From Mycosarcoma maydis (taxonomy: Eukaryota > Basidiomycota > Ustilaginomycetes > Ustilaginales): a stretch of DNA of 64,000 bases. Position 1 is the first letter of the stretch; each line of letters starts with the position of its first letter. A program made the translations under genes and the position numbers. The notes beneath the pieces were generated by a model. That model searched no databases. It saw only the letters and a program-made list of their open reading frames with translations, and was not told where the DNA came from. The stretch lies in NCBI RefSeq assembly GCF_000328475.2, contig NC_026487.1:62001-126000 (forward strand), in the 5' to 3' direction. This document shows positions 19,747 through 28,998 of the stretch, piece after piece.

Positions 19747-21399
19747 ATGCCTGAACCCGTCTGCACGCCTGCGGCACACGCTGCTACCACTCGCACAGCC
19801 AAGAGCGTCTCGGAGCCTACCACGGTGGCGTCGGTGTTTGCCTCGCTCGGACTGCCCGCACCGGGCTCCAAGATTCCAGGCGTCTTTGATGGATGCAGCT
19901 GGCAACACGGTGCTTGCGCCTCATCCGCGTTGACGTCGGTGAACCCTGCTACGGGCGAGACACTTGGCACGGTTAGCTGTGCGACTGCGGCGCAAGTGAG
20001 CTCGGTGATCGCTGCGGCGCAAGCTGCGCAGCGCATGTTTGCTACTGTGCCGGCAGCAACGCGTGGTGGAGTAATGAAGGACATCTGTGCGGCGTACATG
20101 GAGCACAAGCACGCATTGGGCGCGCTCATCTCTTATGAGATGGGTAAAGTGCTCTCGGAGGGCAGAGGCGAGGTTCAGGAAGTGATTGATGTAGCCGATA
20201 TGGCGGTAGGACTTTCGCGAAGCATCGCAGGCTCGGTTCTGCCCTCGGAACGACCGGGACATGTGATCTACGAGATTGCGAATCCGCTCGGACTGGTCGG
20301 CGTGATCACGGCATTCAACTTTCCGGTTGCGGTGCACGGCTGGAACTTCTGCCTTTCGTTTATCTGCGGTAATGCGACCATCTGGAAACCATCGCCAACC
20401 ACACCACTCACGGCGATCGCAACGACGAAACTGTTGATCAAGGTGCTGGAAAAGCACCAGCTTCCAACCGCGCTGGCTGCACTGGTTTGCGGAGACGTCG
20501 AGACCGGCCAGACACTGACGCGTGACGCCCGGATTCAGCTCACCTCGTTTACAGGATCTGAACACATTGGCAAGCTCGTGGCACAGGACGTGGCGGGACG
20601 TCTCGGCAAGATCCTGTTGGAATTGGGCGGCAACAATGCGGCGATCGTCTTGGACGATGCGGATCTCGACCTGGCAGTTCCCGCGGTGGCTTTTGCTGCG
20701 GTAGGAACCGCGGGTCAGAGATGCACTACAACACGACGCTTGCTCTTGCAGCGACGAGTCGCGCAGACGTTTTTGGATCGATTGGTCAAGTTTTACGCTT
20801 CGTTGCAAGAAAAACATTTGATCGGAGATCCGACCGATCCCAACATTCTGTGTGGGCCATTGCATTCCAGGGGTGCCGTGGAAAAGTACTGGAAGACGCT
20901 CGACACGATCCGTTCGACTGGAGGCAAGATCCTGTTTGGTCCCGAATCTAGCTCGAATCCTGGTCTGGACAAACACCTGGTCCAGGGCAAGGGAAACTAT
21001 GTTCTGCCGGCGATTGCCATGCCCGCTTCGTGCACCGACCAGGTGTTTCAGGAAGAAGTGTTTGCTCCGATCCTCAACGTAGCTCTGTTTGACACGCTCG
21101 ACGAGGCAATCGCACTCAACAACGGCGTTCGTCAAGGTCTCTCGAGCAGCCTGTTTACCACGAAACTCACCAACATTGGCGACTGGCAGGGCGCGCTCGG
21201 CAGCGATTGCGGCATTGTCAATGTCAACGTCAGCACAAGTGGCGCAGAGGTCGGCGCCGCTTTTGGAGGCAACAAGGCAACAGGTTGGGGCAGAGAGTGC
21301 GGCGGCGATGCGTGGAAACAGTACTGCAGGTGGGCCACCAGCACCGTCAACTACAGTAGCAAAGTCGCCCTTGCGCAGGGTGTCGTGTTTGACGCTTGA
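19747..21399 (+). CDS. ALDH7-family aldehyde dehydrogenase (aminoadipate-semialdehyde dehydrogenase, antiquitin type)
   Basis: A 550-residue NAD-dependent dehydrogenase. ALDH7 enzymes oxidise alpha-aminoadipate semialdehyde (in equilibrium with piperideine-6-carboxylate) to 2-aminoadipate. The ATG at 19747 is the only sensible start. Motifs: cofactor-binding ITAFNFPVAVHGWN and GNATIWKPSPTTPL, the SFTGSEHIG loop, general base Glu 292 in LLELGGNN, nucleophile Cys 326 in GTAGQRCTTTRR, QEEVFAPIL, and the ALDH7 C-terminal signature NVNVSTSGAEVGAAFGG plus GWGRECGGDAWKQY. The tail NYSSKVALAQGVVFDA matches a complete family C terminus. It is intronless. The stop codon is overlapped by a retroelement fragment, so the native 3' flank seems to have been replaced. 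Its divergent partner encodes a later step of the same route. Confidence 0.95.
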   Translation: MPEPVCTPAAHAATTRTAKSVSEPTTVASVFASLGLPAPGSKIPGVFDGCSWQHGACASSALTSVNPATGETLGTVSCATAAQVSSVIAAAQAAQRMFATVPAATRGGVMKDICAAYMEHKHALGALISYEMGKVLSEGRGEVQEVIDVADMAVGLSRSIAGSVLPSERPGHVIYEIANPLGLVGVITAFNFPVAVHGWNFCLSFICGNATIWKPSPTTPLTAIATTKLLIKVLEKHQLPTALAALVCGDVETGQTLTRDARIQLTSFTGSEHIGKLVAQDVAGRLGKILLELGGNNAAIVLDDADLDLAVPAVAFAAVGTAGQRCTTTRRLLLQRRVAQTFLDRLVKFYASLQEKHLIGDPTDPNILCGPLHSRGAVEKYWKTLDTIRSTGGKILFGPESSSNPGLDKHLVQGKGNYVLPAIAMPASCTDQVFQEEVFAPILNVALFDTLDEAIALNNGVRQGLSSSLFTTKLTNIGDWQGALGSDCGIVNVNVSTSGAEVGAAFGGNKATGWGRECGGDAWKQYCRWATSTVNYSSKVALAQGVVFDA

Positions 21400-21784
21400 T
21401 CATGCTGTTGAGCAGTACAACAAGAAGCGCAAAGAAATCGAATTCCAAGTCGGCGACTTGGTCTATGTGAATCGCAAGAACGGGAAGACGCGCCGTCCGA
21501 GTCCGAAGCTTGATACTCGTTTCGCGGGTCCCTTGCTGCGGATCGAGCGCATCGGTAGTCGAGCCTACCGCCTCCGCTTGCCAGCGGAACTTTGGGTGAA
21601 TGATGTTTTCCATGTCTCGCTGCTCGAGCGCACCAAATCGAGCTTGACACGGATCGAACGGTATGTTTCTCTAGCCCACGCTCCCTCGGAATCCGACACA
21701 GGACGGTCATCTGGTTACTTTTCCACTCTCATATCAACCTCTCTTGGTACTTTTCACCTGCTGCATCCCCAACCGGCGCCTTAA
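21398..21784 (+). mobile_element. Truncated Ty3/gypsy retrotransposon remnant (end of integrase)
   Basis: In the frame shifted by one base relative to the ALDH7 stop, codons read as the C-terminal end of a gypsy-type integrase: a basic helix (EQYNKKRKEIEFQVGDLVYV), then DTRFAGPLLRIERIGSRAYR, and the characteristic VNDVFHVSLLERTK block ending near 21640. The frame stays open to a TAA at 21782-21784, but the last third no longer resembles the element. Reverse transcriptase, RNase H and the integrase core are absent, and I could not identify LTRs. It is a dead fragment. The homology starts essentially at the ALDH7 stop codon. Confidence 0.8.
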
Positions 21785-22181
21785 GTCCACACTTAAGCCG
21801 GAAGCCAACTCTCTTGTTTATACTGGCGGCCATACTTATGGCTCTGTAGAATAGCATTCGCGAAATGCACCCACTGATCCCGCACGTAGGACAACCAAAG
21901 CCCTAGTCGTCACATTTTACGTCGCCCAAAAATGGGACTCCCACTCATACCGTAATGGGTCTGGTTGTGCCCCAATGGTAACGGTCAGGTGCGGCATAAT
22001 ACTCTTTGAGTGTAAGGTAGTCCCCCCGTACAGGCGTTTCTGAGATCCTCCATTTCCTGTAGCAATCACGAATGTGTAGTACAGTTCCCTATGTAGTTCG
22101 GGAGCCCGCGGTCCGTGCAATAGTCTTCGACACGCGCTCTGAAGCACTGCCCGCACCCCACCGACAGACGTCAGCCGTGTC
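21785..22181. other. Gap with an unexplained 79-codon minus-strand frame
   Basis: From 22156 down to 21917 the minus strand has an open frame ending in TAA. It reads like a globular tail (YTFVIATGNGGSQKRLYGG, then TIGAQPDPLRYEWESHFW), but it has no ATG near its start. It lies just downstream of the secreted-protein gene in another frame, so it may be a lost or spliced exon of it, or a second decayed gene. I recognise no family. Confidence 0.3.
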
Positions 22182-22721
22182 CTAACAGAACTCGTCAGAG
22201 CATGTCAGCCTCTTATCCAGTTTTAGTGACTTGCTAGGCTCCTTCAAACTGGAGGCAGGGTTCCCGAAATCTGCGTGCCGAGCCGGGTCTTGTTGGGGGA
22301 CTGGGACGATCTCTTGTCCGAAGTATCGGTTGATGTGCTTCGCAAAAAAGATCCGTGAGTGCTCTGGTTTGAAGGTATACGCGATGACTTGTTTGCTCGG
22401 GTTATACCAGTAAGCGGTGTGGTCGCTCTCGTTGATCTGCAATCGCCATTGGGGCTTGGCCTCTAGGTTTAGCAAATCTTGGACCTTGTCTTGAGTTTTA
22501 GGGTCTCTAATATCACCGTCAACCCTATACCATTGTGTATCGTAGAGATGGACATGAAGCGTACCATCATCTCCGATATGGATCCTTTCAGGAGAATTGG
22601 CGATCGTAGCATAGCCGACTTGGGCAACCTCATTGGACGACCTACTGTGAACAGCCGGGCCGCGTACCATAGCTGACCAGCTAACTGCTAACAGTGCTAC
22701 GCAAGCCATGAACTTGCGCAT
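22182..22721 (-). CDS. Small secreted orphan protein (candidate effector)
   Basis: A 179-residue protein with an ATG at 22719-22721 and an obvious signal peptide (MRKFMACVALLAVSWSAMVRG). The mature part is hydrophilic with many aromatic residues (HVHLYDTQWYRVDGDIRD, HTAYWYNPSKQ), which suggests a folded beta-rich domain. Mature cysteines appear only at the very end (LTCSDEFC), preceded by LDKR, a good Kex2-type site. I do not recognise the family. Small, secreted, orphan and next to a retroelement remnant is the usual profile of a smut effector, but this is inference. An unassigned frame (21917-22156) directly downstream may belong to it through an intron I could not define. Confidence 0.6.
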   Translation of the reverse strand: MRKFMACVALLAVSWSAMVRGPAVHSRSSNEVAQVGYATIANSPERIHIGDDGTLHVHLYDTQWYRVDGDIRDPKTQDKVQDLLNLEAKPQWRLQINESDHTAYWYNPSKQVIAYTFKPEHSRIFFAKHINRYFGQEIVPVPQQDPARHADFGNPASSLKEPSKSLKLDKRLTCSDEFC

Positions 22722-23254
22722 ACCATCCTATATGATATCTAGTGATGGTTGAGGGTCCGTCTGCAGTGTAGGTGCTCCAGTGCCGGTGTAGGTTCTGGAT
22801 CTTGATCGCGCTGATCCACAGGCCTAAGGGCACGAACGTGTATGGCAGCAATGCATTGGATTGCTGCACTGGTCGAACAAACGTAACGTAACTAGTTTCG
22901 CGATGGCGAGTAAACAGTAAGATAGAAGAGTAATAGAATGATAGAAGAGTAATAGAATGATAGAAGAGTAATAGAATGGATGAGGTCCAGCTCATCCATG
23001 GTAAGTGCGAAAGGCACTAGTGGATGGCGTGCCCCTACCACGCTAGCTTAGTGGATGAAAGCCGATCCATCCACAATAGTCATTTTCCGGCCCGTGGACA
23101 ATCCAGTTATTCTCGGCCGACTCGTATCATGTTGCGGCGCCTGTAACAACAGTCGTGAGTCTAGATGCGATCCGCAATCGTAAATGATTTTTCACAGAAA
23201 CCACCAAGCCTCAAGTGAATATGTGCATGGGCGAGCGCACTAGCGCACTGAATT
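22722..23254. other. Intergenic region with 19-bp repeat
   Basis: It contains three tandem 19-bp units (22921-22977) and several GTGGATGG/CCATCCAC-like words in both orientations between 22990 and 23075, possibly leftovers of a mobile element. No gene is supported. Confidence 0.55.
22921..22977. repeat. Three perfect 19-bp tandem units
   Basis: The unit begins GATAGAAGAG and ends TAATAGAAT. The copies are identical, suggesting recent amplification. This is the longest repeat unit in the window. Confidence 0.95.
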
Positions 23255-25594
23255 TCAAAGTGCTTCTCCGTCTACATCTTCCTCGCCATCCATGACGGTC
23301 GACGACATACACTCGGCCGCAGCATGCGATGCGTTCGAGTTGAGCGCTTCACCATCCACATGTTCCTGTTGTATCTTGTCCTCTGGCACCTTTGCTGCAC
23401 CGACCACTGGAGGGCGATGAAAAACGCTCCTCAACCTCGCCAACACATGCGGACTCAAAACAATCCATCCGTCCCAGATATCGAGCAATGCGACCACTTT
23501 GGCCTTGAACTCTTCCCTCCTCATGCGACCCTCGAAACACGTTGCGACTTGTCCCAGATGAGCAAACACGAGCGGTAGTTGAGATTCCAAAGCGGCTCTG
23601 TAGCGCCAAGCGTTGGAGATGGGCGAACCGGCGTTGTGAAGGATATCACTGATTGCGTAGAGTCGCGCTAGTTTGCGCGGGATCGGTGTACGAGCTTGTA
23701 GGAGCGAGCTGATGAGGATCGAGACGATCGAGGTGTAGCTGGTAGCGTGGTCAAGCGCAAACGCTGTGATTCGCGCTATACGTTCTCGACGCAATGTGAG
23801 ACTGCGCAGCATCGAGTGGAAACGACGCTGAGCAAGCGGCGCCAGTGGCACACCCAAGGTGGTGGACCTGGCAGAAGCACATCGTCGCGTCTCGGATTCC
23901 TCACCTGAATCGGTCGAGTAGAGTTCATCACTCCCTTGGTCGCCAAATGGCTCCTCGCGTGCAGGGACCACATAGTGCGCGTCCAAGCAAATGCGAAAGT
24001 AGTGATGCAGCACCGAATCCGGTTCGAACAAAAACGCAAATTGCGCATTCTCGGCTTCGCGCTCTCGCAAGATATGTTCGAAATGCGCACCGTTGCTTCG
24101 AATCCTGGATGCTACGGTTTCGATCAACTGCCGCTGCATCTCCGGGTACTGGTTGTGCACTTGATCTCGAATCTTTTGCCTCTGGTCTTCGGTGCTTGCA
24201 CCGGCTGTTCGATGACGAATGATGAGGTGTGGAATAGCACTGTTCGTACGCGACGAGTTGGCACCTGATCTGTGATCCTCGGTCTGCCTGTCGGCCCTGT
24301 GCTCGCTGAACATGGGATACATAGCCCGATTCGGCAATGGCATCGCCTTGCCCCAACTCAACTTGATCCTAACTCCACCCCACATAGCCCCATCTGCCTG
24401 CTTGAAAGCGTACTCGGCCTCACCCCTCTTCATGAACGCTACAAAGCCGGTCAAGCCAGCCAGCCTTTCCCTCTGCTCGCCTCTCGGCCACATGATCTTG
24501 ACCGTCGCAACATCTCCCCACGCAGCAAAGAACTCGCCCATACTGCGTTCGTCGACGTTGGGCGGTAGCGAGAGGATGCAGATGTTAGTGGAGAGCGGGT
24601 CCGAGGTGAGTTGTCGCGATCCGGGTTTGGAAAGCGTCTCATGCGCAAGCAATGTCGAGATGGAGACGTTGGTGGACGAGGCGAGGTCTGACAGTCGAGA
24701 TTCTCGTTCGGCCTGTTCAGTTTGGAGTTGCGTGAGAAAGGTCGACATGGCTTGGTGACGTTTACGTTGCGGGGGCTCTTTGTGCGCATGCGCAGTGGTG
24801 TTGGTGCCGACTTTGTCATCGCTTGAATCGTCGCTAAAGGCAGTACTCACTCGTTTTAGCGGTACGGTTGGTCTTGATTCTGTTTGCCGTGTTTCTTGCT
24901 CTGGAACCGTGATCGGCTTAGATTGGGCCGAGTCCGTTCTTGACCCGACATAAGCCTTACCTCCAGCAGCCACAAATCCCATTGATTTCTTCCGACCAAC
25001 GTTTTGCGCCGCCGAGCTACCATCTATCTCTTCTGCATCCCGCTCATCATCTGCGCGCATGGCAGCAACAAAGTCATTGTACGCTTTAGCAGCATCCTCT
25101 TGTGCCTGTTTCTTCTTCCTCTGCTCTGCCTCCCTTTCCTTGTGTGCGCGCGATTTGAGTTTACCTGCGCCATGCTGGAACTTTTCCCTTTTCAGGTGTT
25201 CTACCAGCTCGAGCTCATGGTTGGATTTGGACGTGTCCTGTTCCTTTTGGGCGCGGATGTAGGCGAGGACGTCTGCGTCTGGTTGAGGCGAAGCTGATCG
25301 GCTACGAGGACGAATTGGCGGACGACAAGCTGGCTCGTATCGAGTGCGCGATGAACGTAACGTGGTATCGCGGTCGTAATACAGGCCGGCCTCATGCGTC
25401 TGGCGTGTGCTGCTTGAGCTGTGAAATGCTCGTTCTGAAGGTATGTGGCGCGAACGGTTGCTCGGACCTGCTTGTTCGGAGTAGTCGAGGTCGCCGTCGT
25501 CGTTGGCGCCCAGATCGATCCGAGAAAGACGCGATGGTCGACTCGCATAGCTGCCGCTACTACTGCTGCTGTTGCTGTTGCTACCGTACGCCAT
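23255..25594 (-). CDS. U2 snRNP-associated SURP protein (SR140/U2SURP homologue)
   Basis: A 779-residue nuclear RNA-binding protein of the 17S U2 snRNP. The first ATG in frame is at 25592-25594 (MAYGSNSN). The N terminus is disordered, Ser/Arg-rich and charged, with a coiled segment near 150-190 (REAEQRKKKQAQEDAAKAYN). An RRM covers about 335-420 (TNICILSLPPNVDERSM, LTGFVAFMKRGEAEYAF). A SURP/SWAP module follows near 480-540 (IETVASRIRSNGAHFEHIL, NAQFAFLFEPDSVLHHYFR). A CID/RPR-like helical domain lies at about 590-730 (RRERIARITAFALDHA, RKLARLYAISDILHN). This order (RRM, SURP, CID) is diagnostic for SR140. It is intronless. It is divergent from the WRNIP1 gene. Confidence 0.93.
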   Translation of the reverse strand: MAYGSNSNSSSSSGSYASRPSRLSRIDLGANDDGDLDYSEQAGPSNRSRHIPSERAFHSSSSTRQTHEAGLYYDRDTTLRSSRTRYEPACRPPIRPRSRSASPQPDADVLAYIRAQKEQDTSKSNHELELVEHLKREKFQHGAGKLKSRAHKEREAEQRKKKQAQEDAAKAYNDFVAAMRADDERDAEEIDGSSAAQNVGRKKSMGFVAAGGKAYVGSRTDSAQSKPITVPEQETRQTESRPTVPLKRVSTAFSDDSSDDKVGTNTTAHAHKEPPQRKRHQAMSTFLTQLQTEQAERESRLSDLASSTNVSISTLLAHETLSKPGSRQLTSDPLSTNICILSLPPNVDERSMGEFFAAWGDVATVKIMWPRGEQRERLAGLTGFVAFMKRGEAEYAFKQADGAMWGGVRIKLSWGKAMPLPNRAMYPMFSEHRADRQTEDHRSGANSSRTNSAIPHLIIRHRTAGASTEDQRQKIRDQVHNQYPEMQRQLIETVASRIRSNGAHFEHILREREAENAQFAFLFEPDSVLHHYFRICLDAHYVVPAREEPFGDQGSDELYSTDSGEESETRRCASARSTTLGVPLAPLAQRRFHSMLRSLTLRRERIARITAFALDHATSYTSIVSILISSLLQARTPIPRKLARLYAISDILHNAGSPISNAWRYRAALESQLPLVFAHLGQVATCFEGRMRREEFKAKVVALLDIWDGWIVLSPHVLARLRSVFHRPPVVGAAKVPEDKIQQEHVDGEALNSNASHAAAECMSSTVMDGEEDVDGEAL

Positions 25595-26778
25595 TGTCGT
25601 TGAAATCAAAAGTACATGACTGCGGCTGTGTAGTTAGAGACGATGGAGGTGAGGCGAAGAGAGGAAGCATGGGACACAGAGCTGTCCAACATGGCCCTGT
25701 GCCTGCTATGTCCACGCTCGATTTCGGCTTTGGTTGGACCCTGGATGTCGAATTTTCCGGCCGAATCAAAGCGAAATTTCGTCGAGTTTGTCTCTGTTTC
25801 GCAGTGTACTCACGACTCTCGCGGCAAAAGAAAAAAAAAATCAAAAAAGCAGAGAGTACAAAAGCATGAGGATTGGGTCGCAACATGTTTCTTCTCTTCC
25901 TTAACGCTAAGTCGTGCCCCTTTAGGAGGGGGTACGCACCCCGTCTACTATAAAAGCACCTCTTCGCACTGGTAATCCCTTTTGTCAACTCGACAAGGGG
26001 ACCGCCGAGGACCTTACGAGGCCGTAATGCTGGACGGAGATCTACACCACCATTCCAAAGGGTCAAGTGGTCTTTTTCTCTTATGCTTTTCGTTGTTGTT
26101 CGCAAAATTCTCTGGTTCTCGTTGGACGCAAGTCGAGCTTGTAGGACCTTGTTTTTCGCGGACGACAACGAAACGGTAGAAATGGCCACTTGGCTTGGTG
26201 CGACGATGGGAATGGGTGCGGCGTAGGTAGAGGTACGCCCTTCGTGGCGATCCAATGACCTAGGTCGCAAGTTCTCGTTGTACATTCCTCCCTCTTCTTG
26301 CTCTTTCATCTTGCTTGGCTTGGTTTGGCTCGATCCCTTGACCCGTTTGTCGTACAGCACACCTCTCGTTGTATAGTGTATAGAATCTTTTCGTTGAGCA
26401 ATCAAGTCGTATCTTGTTCTGAACTGGGGCCATCCATGCTCGTCATCGTGTCCGTGTCCGTGAGTCACGAGTAGCGGCTTGCTTTGTTTGTGAGCTGTTG
26501 CGTGGGACTCTAACATTATGACAGAACACCAGAAGGCAGCGCACAGGCACGACGACGCGACAAGCGCAGCTGAACCGTCGCGCCCGGAATTCGTGATTGT
26601 GAATGACGCCAAAACTCGAAACTGAGCGTTTTCTCGTCAGTCGATTGCACCTCTGATTGACATGGATCGTTGTTGCTGCGTCGAACCACTCTTGACTGTA
26701 CGTCGAAGTTTCGCATTGCTGGTTGCGCATCGTCGAGTACGTGATGCGACTGGTCGCGCCAATCAGGAGTGGTGCGAC
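25595..26778. other. Divergent intergenic region between SR140 and WRNIP1 genes
   Basis: A minus-strand frame spans most of it but starts at TTG, has no domain and runs into the SR140 start, so I do not call it. A TATAAAA box occurs at 25949-25955, far from either gene. Next to it is a GGGGGTACGCACCCC partial palindrome (25928-25942). An upstream in-frame ATG at 26662 could extend the WRNIP1 protein. Confidence 0.5.
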
Positions 26779-28830
26779 ATGAGCTCAGCATCGCAGCTGG
26801 TCGAGTGTCCGAGCTGCGAGCTGCGTCTGCCTCTCTCGCAGCTCAATCCACATCTTGATCGATGTCTGTCCGGTGAAAGCGCCACAACTCGCAGTGACCA
26901 CCAGCAGATAAAAACGGACCAGTGGAGCGGCTTCTTCTCAAGCGCCTCTTCATCCACCACTTGTCCTCGAGGCTCGAAAAGGCCAAGTCAAGCCAACACG
27001 CAGGCGCCTCTGTCGATAAACGGGACATGGTCTAGAAGCGAAGGCGCTAGCAAGCGTCACCGACACGAATCCATCGCAGAAAGTAACACCAACACCAACA
27101 CCAACGGTAAGAGCCTCCATTATGGTTCGATGGTAGATGGGCGCGAGCAAGCGCATCAGCCTCAGCCTGTTGCGTCTACGTCACGCAGCCGAATCGATGC
27201 AGTGAAACCGTTTGCTGAGAGGATGCGTCCGCAAACGCTCGACGAGTATGTCGGCCAGAGCGATGTGGTCAATGGTCCGCTCAAGATGCTGCTGCGCCAA
27301 GGCAAGATCCCTTCGATGATCCTTTGGGGTCCACCAGGCACAGGCAAGACTACGTTGGCGCGTCTGCTAGCCAAATCTGCCTCGTCAACCGACTCGACGT
27401 GTCGGCAAGGGCCGCCACCGCACCGATTCGTCGAAATCTCAGCGACCAACTCGGGGGCTAACGATGTAAAAAAGATTCTGGATGAAGCGCTCCATCGACT
27501 CGAACTTACTGCACAGAGGACGCTGCTGTTCATCGACGAGATTCAGCGCTTCAATCGAGCTCAGCAAGACGTCTTGTTACCTGCTGTGGAGAAAGGGCAG
27601 ATTGTGCTTGTCGCTGCAACCACCGAGAACCCGTCGTTCCGATTGCAGAGCGCGCTGATTTCGAGGATGCGCGTGTTTGTGCTGACAAAACTCAGCGTCG
27701 ACGAGTGCTGCCAGGTGCTTCGCAATGCTCTGGCCAGTGTAAAGCGCGAATCGGACCAAGCTGATCAGCACGCGGAATGCGTTGCAGCAGCGTATATTGA
27801 TGAACATCTTATCCGCTGGATTGCCAACATGGCCGATGGTGATGCACGCACAGCTTTGGGAGCGCTCGAACTGGCGCTCTCGACTACTGATGCAAGCGTG
27901 TGCTCGGCAGAGAACGTGTCTCGGCTCAAAACTGCACTGAAACGCACCGCGCTGCAGTACGATCGCACCGGCGATATGCATTACGACACGATCAGTGCGC
28001 TGCACAAATCGATCCGTGGCTCCGACGCGGACGCGGCGCTCTACTGGCTCGCACGCATGGTGTGCTCTGGTGACGACGCGCTGTTTATCGCGCGACGACT
28101 GATCGTAGCCGCTTCTGAGGACATCGATACGCTCGCAGCACTACAGATGGCGACGGCGACATACCAAGCGTGTCAAGTGGTGGGCCTGCCTGAATGTGGT
28201 AATAATTTGGCACAATGTGTCGTGTTTCTGGCCGAGTCACCCAAGAGCACGAGAAGCTATCGAGCATGGAACAAGGCAAAAGCGTTGGTGGAGGGTGGAT
28301 ACAACCATCCTGTTCCACTGCACATTCGAAACGCTCCGACCAAGTTGATGAACGAGATAGGGTACGGAAAGGAGTACAGGTACGAACCGAGGTTTGCACA
28401 TCCGGTGTATCAGGAGTTTTTCCCGCCTCAGTTGAAAGGCACGCGGCTGCTCTCGCCAACGCCTGCGGAAGCACCCGCTCGAACAGAAGCAGACCATCAA
28501 CATGGCCGCACAGACAAACCAGCCCAAACGGAAACCGAAGCGGAAGCGGAAGCGGAACAAGTGCCAGCGCAAGCGCAGATGCGTGTGTCGGATCGAAACG
28601 ACTATCACCACACGAGTATGCAGCGTGCCATGGCGAGCAGAGCGGGTATAGGACCGGGTTCGTGCCAGCGCATCTTTGATCTGGGTGCAAGGTCGGTAGA
28701 TCTGGATCTGCTCGACGAGTGGCAACGCGAGCGCAACGGCGGCAAAGAATGGAGCGGAAGGCAAAACATGCTCGAGCTGCTACAGAGGCTCGGCCAGATG
28801 CAGTCCGAGCAACCAGGGCATACAGCGTAG
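26779..28830 (+). CDS. MGS1: WRNIP1/Mgs1 AAA+ ATPase with UBZ finger
   Basis: A 683-residue replication-fork maintenance ATPase that binds ubiquitinated PCNA in yeast and animals. The ATG at 26779 places a UBZ-type zinc finger at the N terminus (CPSCELRLPLSQLNPHLDRC; C-x2-C, H-x3-C), as usual for the family. An in-frame ATG at 26662 would add 39 residues rich in Cys and Arg; I judge it to be leader. The AAA+ core starts near 150 (PFAERMRPQTLDEYVGQ), with Walker A GPPGTGKTT, Walker B LLFIDEIQRFN, sensor 1 AATTENPSF and the MgsA-type C-terminal block (AWNKAKALVEGG and VPLHIRNAPTKLM). The Glu/Ala-rich segment near 590 is low complexity. The C terminus continues about 60 residues past the bacterial-type core. 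The assignment is firm. Confidence 0.95.
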   Translation: MSSASQLVECPSCELRLPLSQLNPHLDRCLSGESATTRSDHQQIKTDQWSGFFSSASSSTTCPRGSKRPSQANTQAPLSINGTWSRSEGASKRHRHESIAESNTNTNTNGKSLHYGSMVDGREQAHQPQPVASTSRSRIDAVKPFAERMRPQTLDEYVGQSDVVNGPLKMLLRQGKIPSMILWGPPGTGKTTLARLLAKSASSTDSTCRQGPPPHRFVEISATNSGANDVKKILDEALHRLELTAQRTLLFIDEIQRFNRAQQDVLLPAVEKGQIVLVAATTENPSFRLQSALISRMRVFVLTKLSVDECCQVLRNALASVKRESDQADQHAECVAAAYIDEHLIRWIANMADGDARTALGALELALSTTDASVCSAENVSRLKTALKRTALQYDRTGDMHYDTISALHKSIRGSDADAALYWLARMVCSGDDALFIARRLIVAASEDIDTLAALQMATATYQACQVVGLPECGNNLAQCVVFLAESPKSTRSYRAWNKAKALVEGGYNHPVPLHIRNAPTKLMNEIGYGKEYRYEPRFAHPVYQEFFPPQLKGTRLLSPTPAEAPARTEADHQHGRTDKPAQTETEAEAEAEQVPAQAQMRVSDRNDYHHTSMQRAMASRAGIGPGSCQRIFDLGARSVDLDLLDEWQRERNGGKEWSGRQNMLELLQRLGQMQSEQPGHTA

Positions 28831-28998
28831 TGTTGACAGTTGGTTTCACCTGGGTGTATCTACAATCGTGGTCAATGAACAGGGTGGTAAATGTATCCTC
28901 GAGGAGAGCAAAGCCAGAGCAAAGCCAGAGCAAAGCGTGGGCTGTGCATTGGGTGCGTCTCTGAGCAGGAGCACAGCAAGCGAAAGGGCAATGCGCGT
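28831..28998. other. Short convergent gap
   Basis: It separates the WRNIP1 stop from the RER1 stop. Three 11-bp GAGCAAAGCCA units occur at about 28906-28938. Confidence 0.7.

Noticed and set aside
19921..21135. 404-codon antisense frame inside the ALDH7 gene
   Set aside because: It is a shadow of a strongly conserved coding region in GC-balanced codons; no start codon context or domain supports it.
25581..26612. 343-codon minus-strand frame upstream of and overlapping the SR140 start
   Set aside because: It starts at TTG, has no domain, contains low-complexity Phe/Lys from T/A runs, and overlaps the real gene start on the same strand.
28085..28933. 282-codon antisense frame over the WRNIP1 C terminus
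   Set aside because: Shadow of the AAA+ gene; rich in Cys and Arg as expected from reverse reading.
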